From Shinella sp032095155 (GTDB taxonomy: Bacteria > Pseudomonadota > Alphaproteobacteria > Rhizobiales > Rhizobiaceae), in the NCBI RefSeq assembly GCF_049199905.1, contig NZ_JBLZPK010000022.1:1-64000 (forward strand): a stretch of 64,000 bases of DNA, read 5' to 3'. The position numbers and the translations under genes are program-made. Positions 27,001 to 35,649 of this stretch are shown one piece after another. Under the pieces are notes generated by a model that had not been told where the DNA came from, did not search any database, and saw only the letters and a program-made list of their open reading frames with translations. The first letter of the stretch is position 1. Each line of letters opens with the position of its first letter.

Positions 27001-28041
27001 ATGCGTCTTTCGGTCCTGACAGCGATCCTGCTCGGCTGCGCCTCCATGGCGGGCTGTGCGTCGAGCTCCAATCCAGAGACTGCCCTGTCGATAAAACCGT
27101 CCTCGGAAGTCACAAGCTCCGTGAAGGCGGGGCCTGTGCCGGAAGTCGCGGTCGGCGAAGGCAAGGTAAAGGCGGAGGGCGGTGCGGACATGCTCGCCTG
27201 GGCCGGTGCCATGCCGGAAAACCACGTCTTCGAAACCATGGAAAAGCAATCGGCCGTTCCCGAGACGCGGCCGGAGAATGCTGTCTTCGCTGTCGAGCCT
27301 TCCGTCGGGCGCTCGGCCAAGCGCTCGCGCGTCTATAGCCAGCAGTTCCGAGATGCCAAGCCGATCAACTTCGGCAAGCGCGCGCCGAAAAACTACCAGG
27401 TGCATGGCGTCGATGTTTCGCGCTGGCAGGGCGATATCGACTGGATGAAGCTGCGCACGCAGGGCGCCAACTTCGCCTTCATCAAGGCGACCGATGGCGG
27501 CGACCATCTCGACCCGATGTTCCAGAAGAACTGGCGTCTGGCCAAGGAGGCCGGCATCCGGCGCGGCGCCTACCACTTCTTCTACTGGTGCCGCGTGGCA
27601 AGCTCGCAGGCCGAATGGTTCATCCGCAACGTGCCGCGCGATCCCGATGCGCTGCCGCCGGTCATCGATGCCGAATACAACGGCGATTCCGCCTGCAAGG
27701 CGCGTCTCTCGCGGGCCAAATATGTCGAGAAGATCAAGGTTTTCGCCGAGATGCTGGAGCGCCACTACGGCAAGCGTCCGATCATCTACACGGCGCCTGA
27801 TTTCTATGAGGACAATCTCTCGGGCGAACTGACGCAATATCCGTTCTGGCTGCGCTCGGTCGCAGCCCATCCCTCGAAACGCTACCCGAATCGCCGCTGG
27901 ACCTTCTGGCAATATTCCGGCTCGGGACTGTCGCACGGCGTTTCCGGCAAGATCGACCTCAATGTCTTCGCCGGCAGCGAGAACGACTGGCACAATTGGC
28001 TCGCCGGCCAGTATGGCACACGCACGGCCAGCGCTAACTGA
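27001..28041 (+). CDS. GH25 lysozyme-like lipoprotein
   Basis: A 346-residue protein with a lipoprotein signal (MRLSVLTAILLGCASMAGC, lipobox at SMAGC), a low-complexity linker of about 110 residues, then a glycoside hydrolase family 25 domain from about residue 130 (HGVDVSRWQGDIDW, FAFIKATDGG, VIDAEYNGDS, FWQYSGSG, IDLNVF). The catalytic acids are the Asp of GVDVS and the Asp/Glu pair of DAEYN. It should cleave peptidoglycan from the periplasmic side. The ATG at 27001 is chosen because the lipoprotein signal begins there. It stands alone, convergent with the YdeI-like gene. Confidence 0.87.
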   Translation: MRLSVLTAILLGCASMAGCASSSNPETALSIKPSSEVTSSVKAGPVPEVAVGEGKVKAEGGADMLAWAGAMPENHVFETMEKQSAVPETRPENAVFAVEPSVGRSAKRSRVYSQQFRDAKPINFGKRAPKNYQVHGVDVSRWQGDIDWMKLRTQGANFAFIKATDGGDHLDPMFQKNWRLAKEAGIRRGAYHFFYWCRVASSQAEWFIRNVPRDPDALPPVIDAEYNGDSACKARLSRAKYVEKIKVFAEMLERHYGKRPIIYTAPDFYEDNLSGELTQYPFWLRSVAAHPSKRYPNRRWTFWQYSGSGLSHGVSGKIDLNVFAGSENDWHNWLAGQYGTRTASAN

Positions 28042-28066
28042 TCGCCAATCGGCTTAACGGGACGGT

Positions 28067-28666
28067 CTATTTCTGTCTTTGCGGATAGATCGTCTCGCCG
28101 CGTTTCAGCATCTCCACGAAAGCCTCGATCCGCCGCTTGCGCGCAGCCTCCGTCTTGACGTTGTGCACGCGAAAGGCCAGCGCGAAGCGGTTCTGCTCGG
28201 TCAGTTTGCCCAGCATTTCCTTGGCCGCAGGTTCTGCATCGATGGCGGCCTGGAAATCGACGGGGATTTTCAGGTCCTTGCCGCTGCCATAGGCCTTGTC
28301 CCAGCGCCCGTCGGCCTTTGCGGCCTCGACGTGTTTCAGGCCATGTTCCGTCATCCGCCCGCTTGCGATCAGCCGGCCGACAGTGTCGACGTTTTTCTTG
28401 CTCCACACGCTTTTCTTGCCGCGCGGGCAGTAGCGCTGGAAGAAGCTCTTGTCGTCATGGCTCTTGCGGATGGCGTCGATCCAGCCCCAGCACAGCACGG
28501 CCTCGATCGCCTGCTCGGAGGTTATCGACGGCAGGCCGGAGGCCTTCTTGTGGAGCTTGATCCAGACCTCCGGCGCGCTTGCATGGTTCTCGGCGAGCCA
28601 GCGATAGAAGCTGTCGAGATCGACAAATTCGCGGACATGCGCCGGATTGATTTCCACATGGGCCAT
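28067..28666 (-). CDS. YdeI/OmpD-associated family protein
   Basis: A 199-residue protein of the YdeI family (bacteriocin-resistance/OmpD-associated type). Family motifs are visible: FYRWLAENHASAPEVWIKLHKK, EAVLCWGWIDAIRKSHDD, FFQRYCPRGKKSVWSKKNV and a C-terminal RIEAFVEMLKRGE. The cellular role of the family is unclear; some members protect against antimicrobial peptides. The ATG at 28666 (MAHVEINPAHV) is preferred over an upstream one with an unrelated-looking extension. Confidence 0.82.
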   Translation of the reverse strand: MAHVEINPAHVREFVDLDSFYRWLAENHASAPEVWIKLHKKASGLPSITSEQAIEAVLCWGWIDAIRKSHDDKSFFQRYCPRGKKSVWSKKNVDTVGRLIASGRMTEHGLKHVEAAKADGRWDKAYGSGKDLKIPVDFQAAIDAEPAAKEMLGKLTEQNRFALAFRVHNVKTEAARKRRIEAFVEMLKRGETIYPQRQK

Positions 28667-28830
28667 CGTGTTTTCCTCGTTCTGCCGGGCCGGGCGTGGC
28701 CGCTTTGCATCGCCTCGGTGAAACGAAGGGCCAATGCCGAAGATGTGAAGCCCGTTCTTCTTGCCAGCCACCCAGGGCTTTGGATAGCCATCGGCCTTAA
28801 CCCGTCTATCCCATTGGAGTCCTATCGAGA

Positions 28831-29553
28831 ATGTCTAGGATGAGCCCATTGTCGCGCAGAGCCTTCTTCCTCGGCGCCGCCGCGACGCTTGCGGGCTGCG
28901 CGACCACGCAGCCGTCGACCAAGATCGTTCCGGTTCCGCAGAAGGTCCGCTATCCCATCACGCCGGCGACGGACGAGGAGCTGGCGGCGCGTTATGCCGC
29001 GATGGAAGACGGCGGCCACCAGATTCCGGCCATTCCCTATACGCAGATCGACCCGAAATATTATCGCCAGCGCGTGCAGGACCCGACGGGCGAGGCACCC
29101 GGCACCGTGGTCGTCGATACGCCCAACCGCTTCCTGTATGTCGTGGAGCCGGGCGGCACGGCGATGCGCTACGGTGTGGGCATCGGCCGCGATGGCTTTG
29201 CCTGGGAAGGCGAGGGCGTCATCCAGTGGCGCCAGCCCTGGCCGCGCTGGAAGGTGCCGGCCGACATGATCGCCCGCACGCCGAGCCTTGCGAAATATTC
29301 CGTCGAGAACGGCGGCATGGAGCCGGGCATCAAGAACCCGCTCGGCGCGCGTGCGCTCTATATCTTCCAGAACGGCAAGGACACGCTCTACCGCCTGCAC
29401 GGCTCGCCGGACTGGAAGTCGATCGGCAAGGCGACCTCGTCGGGCTGCGTGCGCCTGATCAACCAGGATGTGCTCGATCTCTACAAGCGCGTGCCCTATC
29501 ACGCCCGCATCGTCGTGCATCAGGGTTCGCTCGGCACGCCAGCCGGCGTTTAA
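28831..29553 (+). CDS. L,D-transpeptidase (YkuD domain), lipoprotein-like
   Basis: A 240-residue protein with an N-terminal SRRAFFLGAAATLAGC signal, which could serve as a Tat and/or lipoprotein signal (lipobox TLAGC). A YkuD L,D-transpeptidase domain follows, ending in HGSPDWKSIGKATSSGCVRLINQD with the catalytic His and Cys. Such enzymes make 3-3 peptidoglycan cross-links or attach proteins to the wall. Its stop overlaps by 4 bp the stop region of the convergent SDR gene. The window encodes a second, larger L,D-transpeptidase at 51831. Confidence 0.9.
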   Translation: MSRMSPLSRRAFFLGAAATLAGCATTQPSTKIVPVPQKVRYPITPATDEELAARYAAMEDGGHQIPAIPYTQIDPKYYRQRVQDPTGEAPGTVVVDTPNRFLYVVEPGGTAMRYGVGIGRDGFAWEGEGVIQWRQPWPRWKVPADMIARTPSLAKYSVENGGMEPGIKNPLGARALYIFQNGKDTLYRLHGSPDWKSIGKATSSGCVRLINQDVLDLYKRVPYHARIVVHQGSLGTPAGV

Positions 29554-30311
29554 GTCACCGTCTCGCCACCATCGACGACGAGAATCTGGCCGGTCATGTA
29601 GCTTGACCGGTCGGAGACGAGGAAGAGGATCGGCTCGGCGATCTCCTCCACATCGGCCCAGCGCCCCATCGGCACCTTTTCCTTGATATAGCTTTCGATC
29701 GCCTCGCGTCCGCCCATCTGGGCGATGAAGGGCGCGTTGAAGGGTGTGTCGACCCAGCCGGGGCAGAGCGCGTTGACACGGATGCCGTGGCCCGCATAGT
29801 CGCCGGCCATCTGCTTGGTCATGGCGATGACGGCGTGTTTGGTCGTCGTATAGGCGATCATCTCGCGGTCGTAGAGCACGCCGGACGAGGAGGCGGTGTT
29901 GAGGATCACGCCCTTCTTCTGCGCCTTCATGACGGGCATCACGTAACGCGCTGCCATCAGATGGGCGCGCACATTGAGGTTCCAGGAGAAATCCAGCCCG
30001 TCGATCGGCACGGTTTCGAGATCGCCGGCCACCTGCGCGCCGGCATGGTTGTGCAGAATATCGATGCGGCCGTGGCGCGACAGCACCGAGGCGACCGCCA
30101 TCTTCAGCTCCACATCGTCGGTGACGTCGACGATGACGGTTTCCGCCTTGCCGCCCTCGGCGCGGATGAAATCGACCGTTTCCTGCGCGCGCGTTTCGTC
30201 GAGATCGGCGACGCAGACGGTGGCGCCCTCGCGCGCCATGATGCGCGCGCCGGCCCGGCCGATGCCGGAGCCCGCTCCGGTGACGATGGCGACACGGTTC
30301 TTCAGGATCAT
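29550..30311 (-). CDS. SDR family oxidoreductase
   Basis: A classical short-chain dehydrogenase/reductase of about 253 residues: nucleotide motif TGAGSGIGRAGA, LHNHAGAQ in place of the usual NNAG, catalytic Ser region NTASSSGVL, catalytic YTTTK, and a C-terminal YMTGQILVVDGG. The Asp in CVADLDE suggests NAD preference. I start it at the ATG at 30311 with GGGGAG upstream. It follows the ABC permease gene by 5 bp, so it is in the same operon and probably oxidises or reduces the imported compound; which compound is unknown. Confidence 0.88.
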   Translation of the reverse strand: MILKNRVAIVTGAGSGIGRAGARIMAREGATVCVADLDETRAQETVDFIRAEGGKAETVIVDVTDDVELKMAVASVLSRHGRIDILHNHAGAQVAGDLETVPIDGLDFSWNLNVRAHLMAARYVMPVMKAQKKGVILNTASSSGVLYDREMIAYTTTKHAVIAMTKQMAGDYAGHGIRVNALCPGWVDTPFNAPFIAQMGGREAIESYIKEKVPMGRWADVEEIAEPILFLVSDRSSYMTGQILVVDGGETVT

Positions 30312-30316
30312 CGGTC

Positions 30317-31141
30317 TCACTCCCCGGCAGGCGATTTCTGGGTTTTGTCCCGCATCAGAAGGCGGGAGATCAGGATGAGCAGCAGCGAGGCGACCAGCAC
30401 CATGGTGGCGATGGCGTTAACCTCCGGCGTCACGCCGCGGCGGATCGAGGCGAAGACGTAGATCGGCAGCGTGGTCTTCGAGCCCGCGACGAAGAAGGCC
30501 ACGATGAAATCGTCGAAGGAGAAGGTGAAGGCGAGCAGGAAGCCCGACAGTACCGAGGGCAGGATCTGCGGCAGCACGATATCGCGGAAGGTGGTGAGCG
30601 GCGTGGCGTAGAGATCGGCGGAGGCTTCGACGATGTCGCGGCCAAGCGTGGCGATGCGCGCCTTCACGATCATGGTGACGAGCGCCATGGTGAAGAGGCC
30701 GTGCGCGGCGATGATCGAGCCATAGCCGAGGCCGAGCTGCGGCGGCGCCTCACCCGGCCAGAGAGCGGCGATGGCGGGGTTGATGGCGCCGAAGACGGCG
30801 ACGAGGGCGACGAGCGTCGCGATGCCGATGACGACGCCCGGCACGACGATGGCGGCGGCCAGCAGGCCGTCGAAGATCGCGCGGGTGCGGGCGCCGAGGC
30901 GTTCCAGCCCGAGCGCGGCCATGGTGCCGAAGACGGCGGCGAGCGTGGCGCTGACGAGTGCGATGATCAGGCTGTTCTGCAACGCCGTAACGAGGAACGG
31001 ATTGGCGAGCGCCTTGCCGTACCATTGCGCGGAGAAGCCGGTGAACTCGCTCGCATTGCGCCCCGCATTGAAGGAGAACAGCACGACCAGGGCGATCGGC
31101 GCATAGAGGAAGAGATAGACGGAGGTGATCAGCGCGCGCAT
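30317..31141 (-). CDS. polyamine-type ABC transporter permease (PotC-like)
   Basis: A 274-residue inner-membrane permease with six predicted helices. The N-terminal YLFLYAPIALVVLFSFNAGR and the EAA loop EASADLYATPLTTFRDIVLPQ are typical of PotC/YdcV-type proteins, and the SFDDFIVAFFVAG segment is a hallmark. Its start overlaps the stop of the PotB-like gene by one base. It forms the transmembrane pore with that protein. Confidence 0.92.
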   Translation of the reverse strand: MRALITSVYLFLYAPIALVVLFSFNAGRNASEFTGFSAQWYGKALANPFLVTALQNSLIIALVSATLAAVFGTMAALGLERLGARTRAIFDGLLAAAIVVPGVVIGIATLVALVAVFGAINPAIAALWPGEAPPQLGLGYGSIIAAHGLFTMALVTMIVKARIATLGRDIVEASADLYATPLTTFRDIVLPQILPSVLSGFLLAFTFSFDDFIVAFFVAGSKTTLPIYVFASIRRGVTPEVNAIATMVLVASLLLILISRLLMRDKTQKSPAGE

Positions 31142-32007
31142 CAGATGAGATCCACCTGTCTGGTGCCCGATATGCGCCAGGCGATGCGCATGGCGACCAT
31201 CAGCACCACCACGACGATGGCGACGAGGGTGACGGCAATCGCCGAGCCGAAGGGCCAGTTGCGCGATTGTAGGAAGAGATCGACCAGCGCATTGCCGATG
31301 AAGAAGACCTTTCCGCCGCCGAGCAGCTGCGGGATGAGATATTCGCCGAGCAGCAGGATGGTCACTAGCGCGACGCCCGTCATGACGCCTGGCAGCGAGA
31401 GCGGCAGGGTGACGGAGAAGAAGGTCGAGACCGGCTTTGCGCCGAGATCGGCGGAGGCTTCCAGCAGGCGGCGGTCGAGTTTTTCGAGGCTGACATAAAT
31501 AGGCATGATCATCAGCGGCAGGTAGCCATAGACGATGCCGAGCAGCACCGCACCCGGCGTGTTGAGCAGGCGCACATCCGCAATGCCGATCATGTCGAGC
31601 AAGTTCGGGATGCCGCGCGAGCCGAGAATGTACATCCAGGCATAGGTGCGCACCAACAAGCTCGTCCAGAACGGCACGACGACCAGCGAGACCAGCAGCA
31701 GCCGGTGGCGCGGGCTCGCCTTGACGGCGAGGTAATAGGCCGTGGGATAGGCGACGACGAGGCAGAGGAAGGCGCCGACGGGCGCGAGCATCAGGGTGTT
31801 CCAGTAGGCGGCGGAACGGGCCGGCAGGTTCAAATATTGCGCGAAAGTGAACGCCGCCTGATAGCCGCCCGCCGGTCCGCGCTCGCCGACGGAAAAGACC
31901 ACCATGGCGATGAAGGGCAGCACGAGGAAGACGAACAGCCAGAGGGACGCCGGCGCCAAAAGCGCCGTCGTCACAAGCCGTCTCTTTGCCGTCATCGTCA
32001 AAGCCAT
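31141..32007 (-). CDS. polyamine-type ABC transporter permease (PotB-like)
   Basis: A 288-residue inner-membrane permease of the PotB/YdcU type. The first helix (LLAPASLWLFVFLVLPFIAM), LLVRTYAWMYILGSRGI and the EAA loop EASADLGAKPVSTFFSVTLPL are seen. It is encoded between the binding protein and the PotC-like permease, and is separated from the binding-protein gene by a 90-bp spacer with a strong hairpin. Confidence 0.92.
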   Translation of the reverse strand: MALTMTAKRRLVTTALLAPASLWLFVFLVLPFIAMVVFSVGERGPAGGYQAAFTFAQYLNLPARSAAYWNTLMLAPVGAFLCLVVAYPTAYYLAVKASPRHRLLLVSLVVVPFWTSLLVRTYAWMYILGSRGIPNLLDMIGIADVRLLNTPGAVLLGIVYGYLPLMIMPIYVSLEKLDRRLLEASADLGAKPVSTFFSVTLPLSLPGVMTGVALVTILLLGEYLIPQLLGGGKVFFIGNALVDLFLQSRNWPFGSAIAVTLVAIVVVVLMVAMRIAWRISGTRQVDLI

Positions 32008-32036
32008 GGGAAATCCGTGTTGTGTCTGGAGAATAC

Positions 32037-32090
32037 CGGCCCCCGTCCGGTCCGCGCGACCGCTCCTTGCGGAGCGGCGGGCGGGGGCCG
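32037..32090 (-). terminator. intra-operon GC-rich hairpin
   Basis: Between the binding-protein stop (32098) and the PotB-like start (32007) lies a long stem: CGGCCCCCG on one side pairs with CGGGGGCCG on the other, with an inner CCGCTCC/GGAGCGG stem. No U-run follows, so it is more likely an mRNA-stabilising or partly attenuating element than a full terminator. Such hairpins often keep binding-protein levels above those of permeases. Confidence 0.6.
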
Positions 32091-32097
32091 TTACGCT

Positions 32098-33258
32098 TTA
32101 AGCCGACTTGAAGCGTGCCATCAGCTCAGCGCGTGCCGGATCCGTCAGGGTCACGGCGGCGCCGAATTCCAGCGGGGTGAGTGCCGCTTCGTCCGGATAG
32201 ACGATCTTGTTGCCTGTGATCTCGGCCGGCAGCAGCGCGAGAACGCGGCTGTCGGTGGTCGGCGCGCCGTTGGCGATGTGCTCCTTCACGGCGTTTGCCG
32301 GATCCATCAGGAAGTTGAGCAGCGCATAGCCGGCCGGCTTGTTGGTGGCGCTCTTCGGGATCGCGTAGAAATCCGACCAGATCTCGCCGCCATCCGTGCC
32401 GAGCGCGAACTGGATTTCCGGGATGTCGCGGTTGAGCTGTGCGCCGTCATTGGTCCAGCACATGGTCATCCAGGCATCGGTGGCGCGCATGGACGGCTGG
32501 TAGTCGCTGTTGATGGCGTACAGATGCGGCTTGACCTTGATCAGCAGCTCCTCGGCTTTGGCGAGCTCCTCCGGCTTGATGGAATTGAACGAGAAGCCGA
32601 GCGAGACCAGCGCGTTGCCGATGGTGGTGAGCTGGTAGTCGTGCACCATGGCGCGGCCGGTGGCCTCGCCCTGCGCGACCTCGAAGAACTCCTTCCAGCT
32701 GGTAACCTTCGACTTCACCTTGTCGGAATTGAAGGCGATGCCCGTCGTGCCCCAGTTCTTCGGCAGGGCAAACACCTTGCCGTCGACGGTGCCCTCATTG
32801 GTGAAGCGGGTGTTCTGCGTCTTGGCGTCGAAATTCGGCACCTTGGAAAGGTCGATCGGCTCGATCAGGTCGAGGCCGGCATAGGTGGAGATCGTGTAGT
32901 TCGTCGGCACGAACAGGTCCCAGCCGGTGCCGCCGGCCTGGAGTTTTGCCAGCATTTCCTCGTTCGAGCCGAAGACGTTGACCTCGACGGCAACGCCTGT
33001 CGCCGCCGTGAAGGCCTCGAAGGTCGCCGGATCGTGGTAGTTCGGCCAGGTCGCGAGCGACATGGTGGAGCCCAGGTCTTCGGCATAGGCCGGCGAGGCG
33101 ACGAGGCCGGGCTGGCGGGCGAGCACGGCCGCGGCAAGGCCGAGGCCGGTAATGCCGAGGAAGTGGCGGCGGCTGACGGAGCCACGTTTCAGCCGCATGA
33201 ACTCGTCCGTTAAATCACGGGCACTGATCGGGGCATTCTCTCTGAACCATTTCGACAT
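32098..33258 (-). CDS. polyamine-type ABC substrate-binding protein, Tat signal
   Basis: A 386-residue PotD-class binding protein. The N-terminus is unusual: about 27 hydrophilic residues precede a twin-arginine motif (SVSRRHFLGITGLGLAAAVLA), cleavage near AYAEDL. The mature part (SLATWPNYHDPATFEAF, YTISTYAGLDLIEPIDLSKVP) is typical. I start at the ATG at 33258 with AAGGGAA upstream. It stands second in the operon after the ATPase gene. The substrate is unknown. Confidence 0.88.
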   Translation of the reverse strand: MSKWFRENAPISARDLTDEFMRLKRGSVSRRHFLGITGLGLAAAVLARQPGLVASPAYAEDLGSTMSLATWPNYHDPATFEAFTAATGVAVEVNVFGSNEEMLAKLQAGGTGWDLFVPTNYTISTYAGLDLIEPIDLSKVPNFDAKTQNTRFTNEGTVDGKVFALPKNWGTTGIAFNSDKVKSKVTSWKEFFEVAQGEATGRAMVHDYQLTTIGNALVSLGFSFNSIKPEELAKAEELLIKVKPHLYAINSDYQPSMRATDAWMTMCWTNDGAQLNRDIPEIQFALGTDGGEIWSDFYAIPKSATNKPAGYALLNFLMDPANAVKEHIANGAPTTDSRVLALLPAEITGNKIVYPDEAALTPLEFGAAVTLTDPARAELMARFKSA

Positions 33259-33296
33259 CACACTGTTCCCTTGTTGTTGTGACGGGCCTGTTTCCC

Positions 33297-34370
33297 TCAG
33301 GCCGGAAAGATATGCGCTGTACCGGGATCGAAGCTTATTGCGACCCGCTCGCCCGGCGCGACGAGGTCGTTTTGTGTCTGGCGTTCGGCGGTGACGAGCA
33401 TGTCGCCCAGGCCGTCGATGGCGATGGAATATTCGGCGGCGGAGCCGAGGAAAATGCGGTGCGTGACGGTGCCCTCGAGTGTCGCCGCATTGCTCGTTCC
33501 GCGCGACAGACGGATCGCCTCCGGGCGCAGCGCGACGGTGACGGCGCCGGGGGCGAGATCGCTGCGTGACACGGGCAGCGCCGCGCCGTTGCCGAGCCTG
33601 ATAGTACCGCCGGCCTCAAGTATGCCATCGAAGCGGTTGGTCTTACCGACGAAATCGGCGACGAAGAGATCGGCCGGGCGGTCGTAGACCTCCTGCGGCG
33701 TGGCGAGCTGGCGGATGCGGCCGGCGCTCATCACGCAGACGAGGTCGCTCATCGACAGCGCCTCTTCCTGGTCGTGGGTGACGAGCACGAAGGTAATGCC
33801 GAGATCGCGCTGCAGGGTCTGCAACTCGATCTGCATGGCGGTGCGTAGCTTCTTGTCGAGGGCGGCGAGCGGTTCGTCGAGCAGCAGCACGGAGGGCTTG
33901 TTGACCAGCGCGCGGGCAAGCGCCACGCGCTGCTGCTGGCCGCCGGACATTTCATGGATGCGCCGCTTGGCGAAACCCGACAGGCGCACCATTTCGAGCG
34001 CCTCGCCGACCCGGCGGGATATCTCCGCCGCCGGCAGTTTCGGCCGCAGCTGCTTCAGGCCATAGGCTACATTCTTCTCCACGTCGAAATGTGGGAAGAG
34101 CGCATATTGCTGGAAGACCATGTTGACCGGGCGGCGATAGGCGGGCACGCCATTGGCGACCTTGCCCGCGATCAGCACCTCGCCCTCGCTCGGCTGTTCG
34201 AAGCCGCCGATCATGCGCAAGCATGTCGTCTTGCCGCAGCCGGAAGGGCCGAGCAGGGCCACGAAGGCGCCTTTCGGCACAGAAAGGTTGATGTCGGAGA
34301 CCGCGGTCACCGCGCCATAGCGCTTGGTCACCGAACGGAACTCGATGTCGTTCGTTGGGGCGAATATCAC
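33297..34370 (-). CDS. polyamine-type ABC transporter ATPase (PotA-like)
   Basis: A 357-residue ATPase: Walker A GPSGCGKTT, Q-loop in NMVFQQYALFPHFDV, signature MSGGQQQR, Walker B VLLLDEPLAALD, and a C-terminal TOBE domain (AAEYSIAIDGLGDMLVT). I start it at the GTG at 34370 (AGGGAA upstream); the open frame upstream of it shows no coding features. It is the first gene of the operon ATPase, binding protein, two permeases, SDR. The promoter should lie in the region shared with the divergent LuxR-type gene. Confidence 0.9.
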   Translation of the reverse strand: MIFAPTNDIEFRSVTKRYGAVTAVSDINLSVPKGAFVALLGPSGCGKTTCLRMIGGFEQPSEGEVLIAGKVANGVPAYRRPVNMVFQQYALFPHFDVEKNVAYGLKQLRPKLPAAEISRRVGEALEMVRLSGFAKRRIHEMSGGQQQRVALARALVNKPSVLLLDEPLAALDKKLRTAMQIELQTLQRDLGITFVLVTHDQEEALSMSDLVCVMSAGRIRQLATPQEVYDRPADLFVADFVGKTNRFDGILEAGGTIRLGNGAALPVSRSDLAPGAVTVALRPEAIRLSRGTSNAATLEGTVTHRIFLGSAAEYSIAIDGLGDMLVTAERQTQNDLVAPGERVAISFDPGTAHIFPA

Positions 34371-34460
34371 GTCTGTTCCCTGCGGTTGTTGGTCTCTGGG
34401 CGCTCTGTGTCGCCTTGGCCACCGTCGTCCCAAAGCTAGTCATCCGTTGGCGGGTTGGTA

Positions 34461-34516
34461 TATACCCCGAGAGAGGTATTTTATCCGTAAATTGGCTGTG
34501 GGAGGAGTATACCCCG
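34461..34516. promoter_or_regulatory. paired TATACCCCG direct repeats, possible operators
   Basis: The 9-mer TATACCCCG occurs at 34461-34469 and again at 34508-34516, 47 bp apart start to start, in the region between the PotA-like and LuxR-type genes. The surrounding region is AT-rich for this genome (GGTATTTTATCCGTAAATT). Repeats at this place could be sites for the LuxR-type regulator. Evidence is position and repetition only. Confidence 0.4.
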
Positions 34517-34565
34517 GCAGCGATGGTAAACGCCTCCTGCGGGCAAATCGGGGGGCGAAAACGCC

Positions 34566-35363
34566 ATGCGGGTCGATTTCACGGCATTTTTCCGGGCGCT
34601 TGCCGATTGGACCAGCGGTTCAGAGCAATCCGACCGGCAAACGGGCGAAACCCTGCTTGCCATGATGCACGCGCTCGTGCGCTTCGACGACATCGTTATT
34701 TTCGCCTATCGCGACAAGGCACGGCCGATCGACCTGTTCAGCACCTTCGAGGCCGACGATCACAATATCTTCGTGACGCTCTACCAGGCCGGCCCCTACC
34801 TGCTCGACCCGTTCTTCCACACGACGCGTGCCGGTCGTTCCGGCGTTTTCCGCATGCGCGAGCTCGCGCCCGACCGCTTCTTCTCCAGCGAATATTACCG
34901 CACCTACTACTCGCAGACCCGTCTTGCGGAAGAGCTCGGCTTTTTCGTGCCGGTAGCGGATGGCGTGACGGTGGTGGTGTCCCTGATGCGCCGGGAGAAG
35001 ACCGGTGTCTTCCCGGCGCAGGAATTCGTGCTGCTCAACGATGCCGAACCCTTCGTCGCTGCCTTTGTGCGACAGGCCTGGAGCGATCTCGCCCGGCGTT
35101 TCGCCGAGACGGGGCAGGGGCGCGGCCGGCGCAGCGAGCCGGTCAGCGAGGCTGACAAGGTGTGGCGCAAGCTCAACCTCACCGACCGCGAGGCCTCGAT
35201 CATCGAACTGGTCCTGCAGGGCCATTCCTCTGAATCGATCGGCCTCAAGCTCGACATTTCCACCGGCACGGTGAAGGTCCATCGGCGCAACGTCTATCGC
35301 AAGCTCGGCATCTCCTCGCAAATCCAGCTGCTGTCGATCTACCTGAAGAATATTCAGGGGTAG
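34566..35363 (+). CDS. LuxR-family transcriptional regulator
   Basis: A 265-residue protein with a C-terminal LuxR/GerE helix-turn-helix at about residues 200-260 (LNLTDREASIIELVLQGHSSESIGLKLDISTGTVKVHRRNVYRKLGI). The N-terminal 180 residues look like a GAF/autoinducer-like sensing domain but carry no clear signature. It is divergent from the polyamine-type ABC operon, with about 195 bp between them, and most likely controls it. No autoinducer synthase gene is near. Confidence 0.87.
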   Translation: MRVDFTAFFRALADWTSGSEQSDRQTGETLLAMMHALVRFDDIVIFAYRDKARPIDLFSTFEADDHNIFVTLYQAGPYLLDPFFHTTRAGRSGVFRMRELAPDRFFSSEYYRTYYSQTRLAEELGFFVPVADGVTVVVSLMRREKTGVFPAQEFVLLNDAEPFVAAFVRQAWSDLARRFAETGQGRGRRSEPVSEADKVWRKLNLTDREASIIELVLQGHSSESIGLKLDISTGTVKVHRRNVYRKLGISSQIQLLSIYLKNIQG

Positions 35364-35442
35364 GTGGAGGCGGCCGCGGTCGCAAGGCGTGTGGGGATGT
35401 GGCGTTCGCAGTTGGACGCTCCAACGCCCGCCTCCTCTCCAT

Positions 35443-35472
35443 CGTCATCCTCGGGCTTGACCCGAGGATCCA
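35443..35472. repeat. palindromic intergenic repeat, second copy
   Basis: An exact copy of the 30 bp seen at 5298-5327, with the hairpin ATCCTCGGG, CTTGA, CCCGAGGAT. It sits between the LuxR-type gene and ribH, and the sequence enters an N run 25 bp later, as at the first copy. Confidence 0.8.
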
Positions 35473-35497
35473 CCCATCTGCACCGCCTCACCTGTGG

Positions 35498-35579
35498 NNN
35501 NNNNNNNNNNNNNNNNNNNNNNNNNNNNNNNNNNNNNNNNNNNNNNNNNNNNNNNNNNNNNNNNNNNNNNNNNNNNNNN
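35498..35579. other. assembly gap (82 N)
   Basis: Unknown bases in the intergenic region between the LuxR-type gene and ribH, beside the dispersed repeat. No gene need be interrupted. Confidence 0.95.
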
Positions 35580-35649
35580 GCTCTCCGAGTCTTTTCAAAG
35601 GCTTGTCCGTCAATCCTTGCGGATCGATTCCGATTGTTCAGACTTCGAT

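Noticed and set aside
34566..35363. Quorum-sensing LuxR/LuxI system
   Set aside because: Only the regulator is present; no autoinducer synthase gene is near and the sensing domain lacks clear acyl-homoserine-lactone residues.
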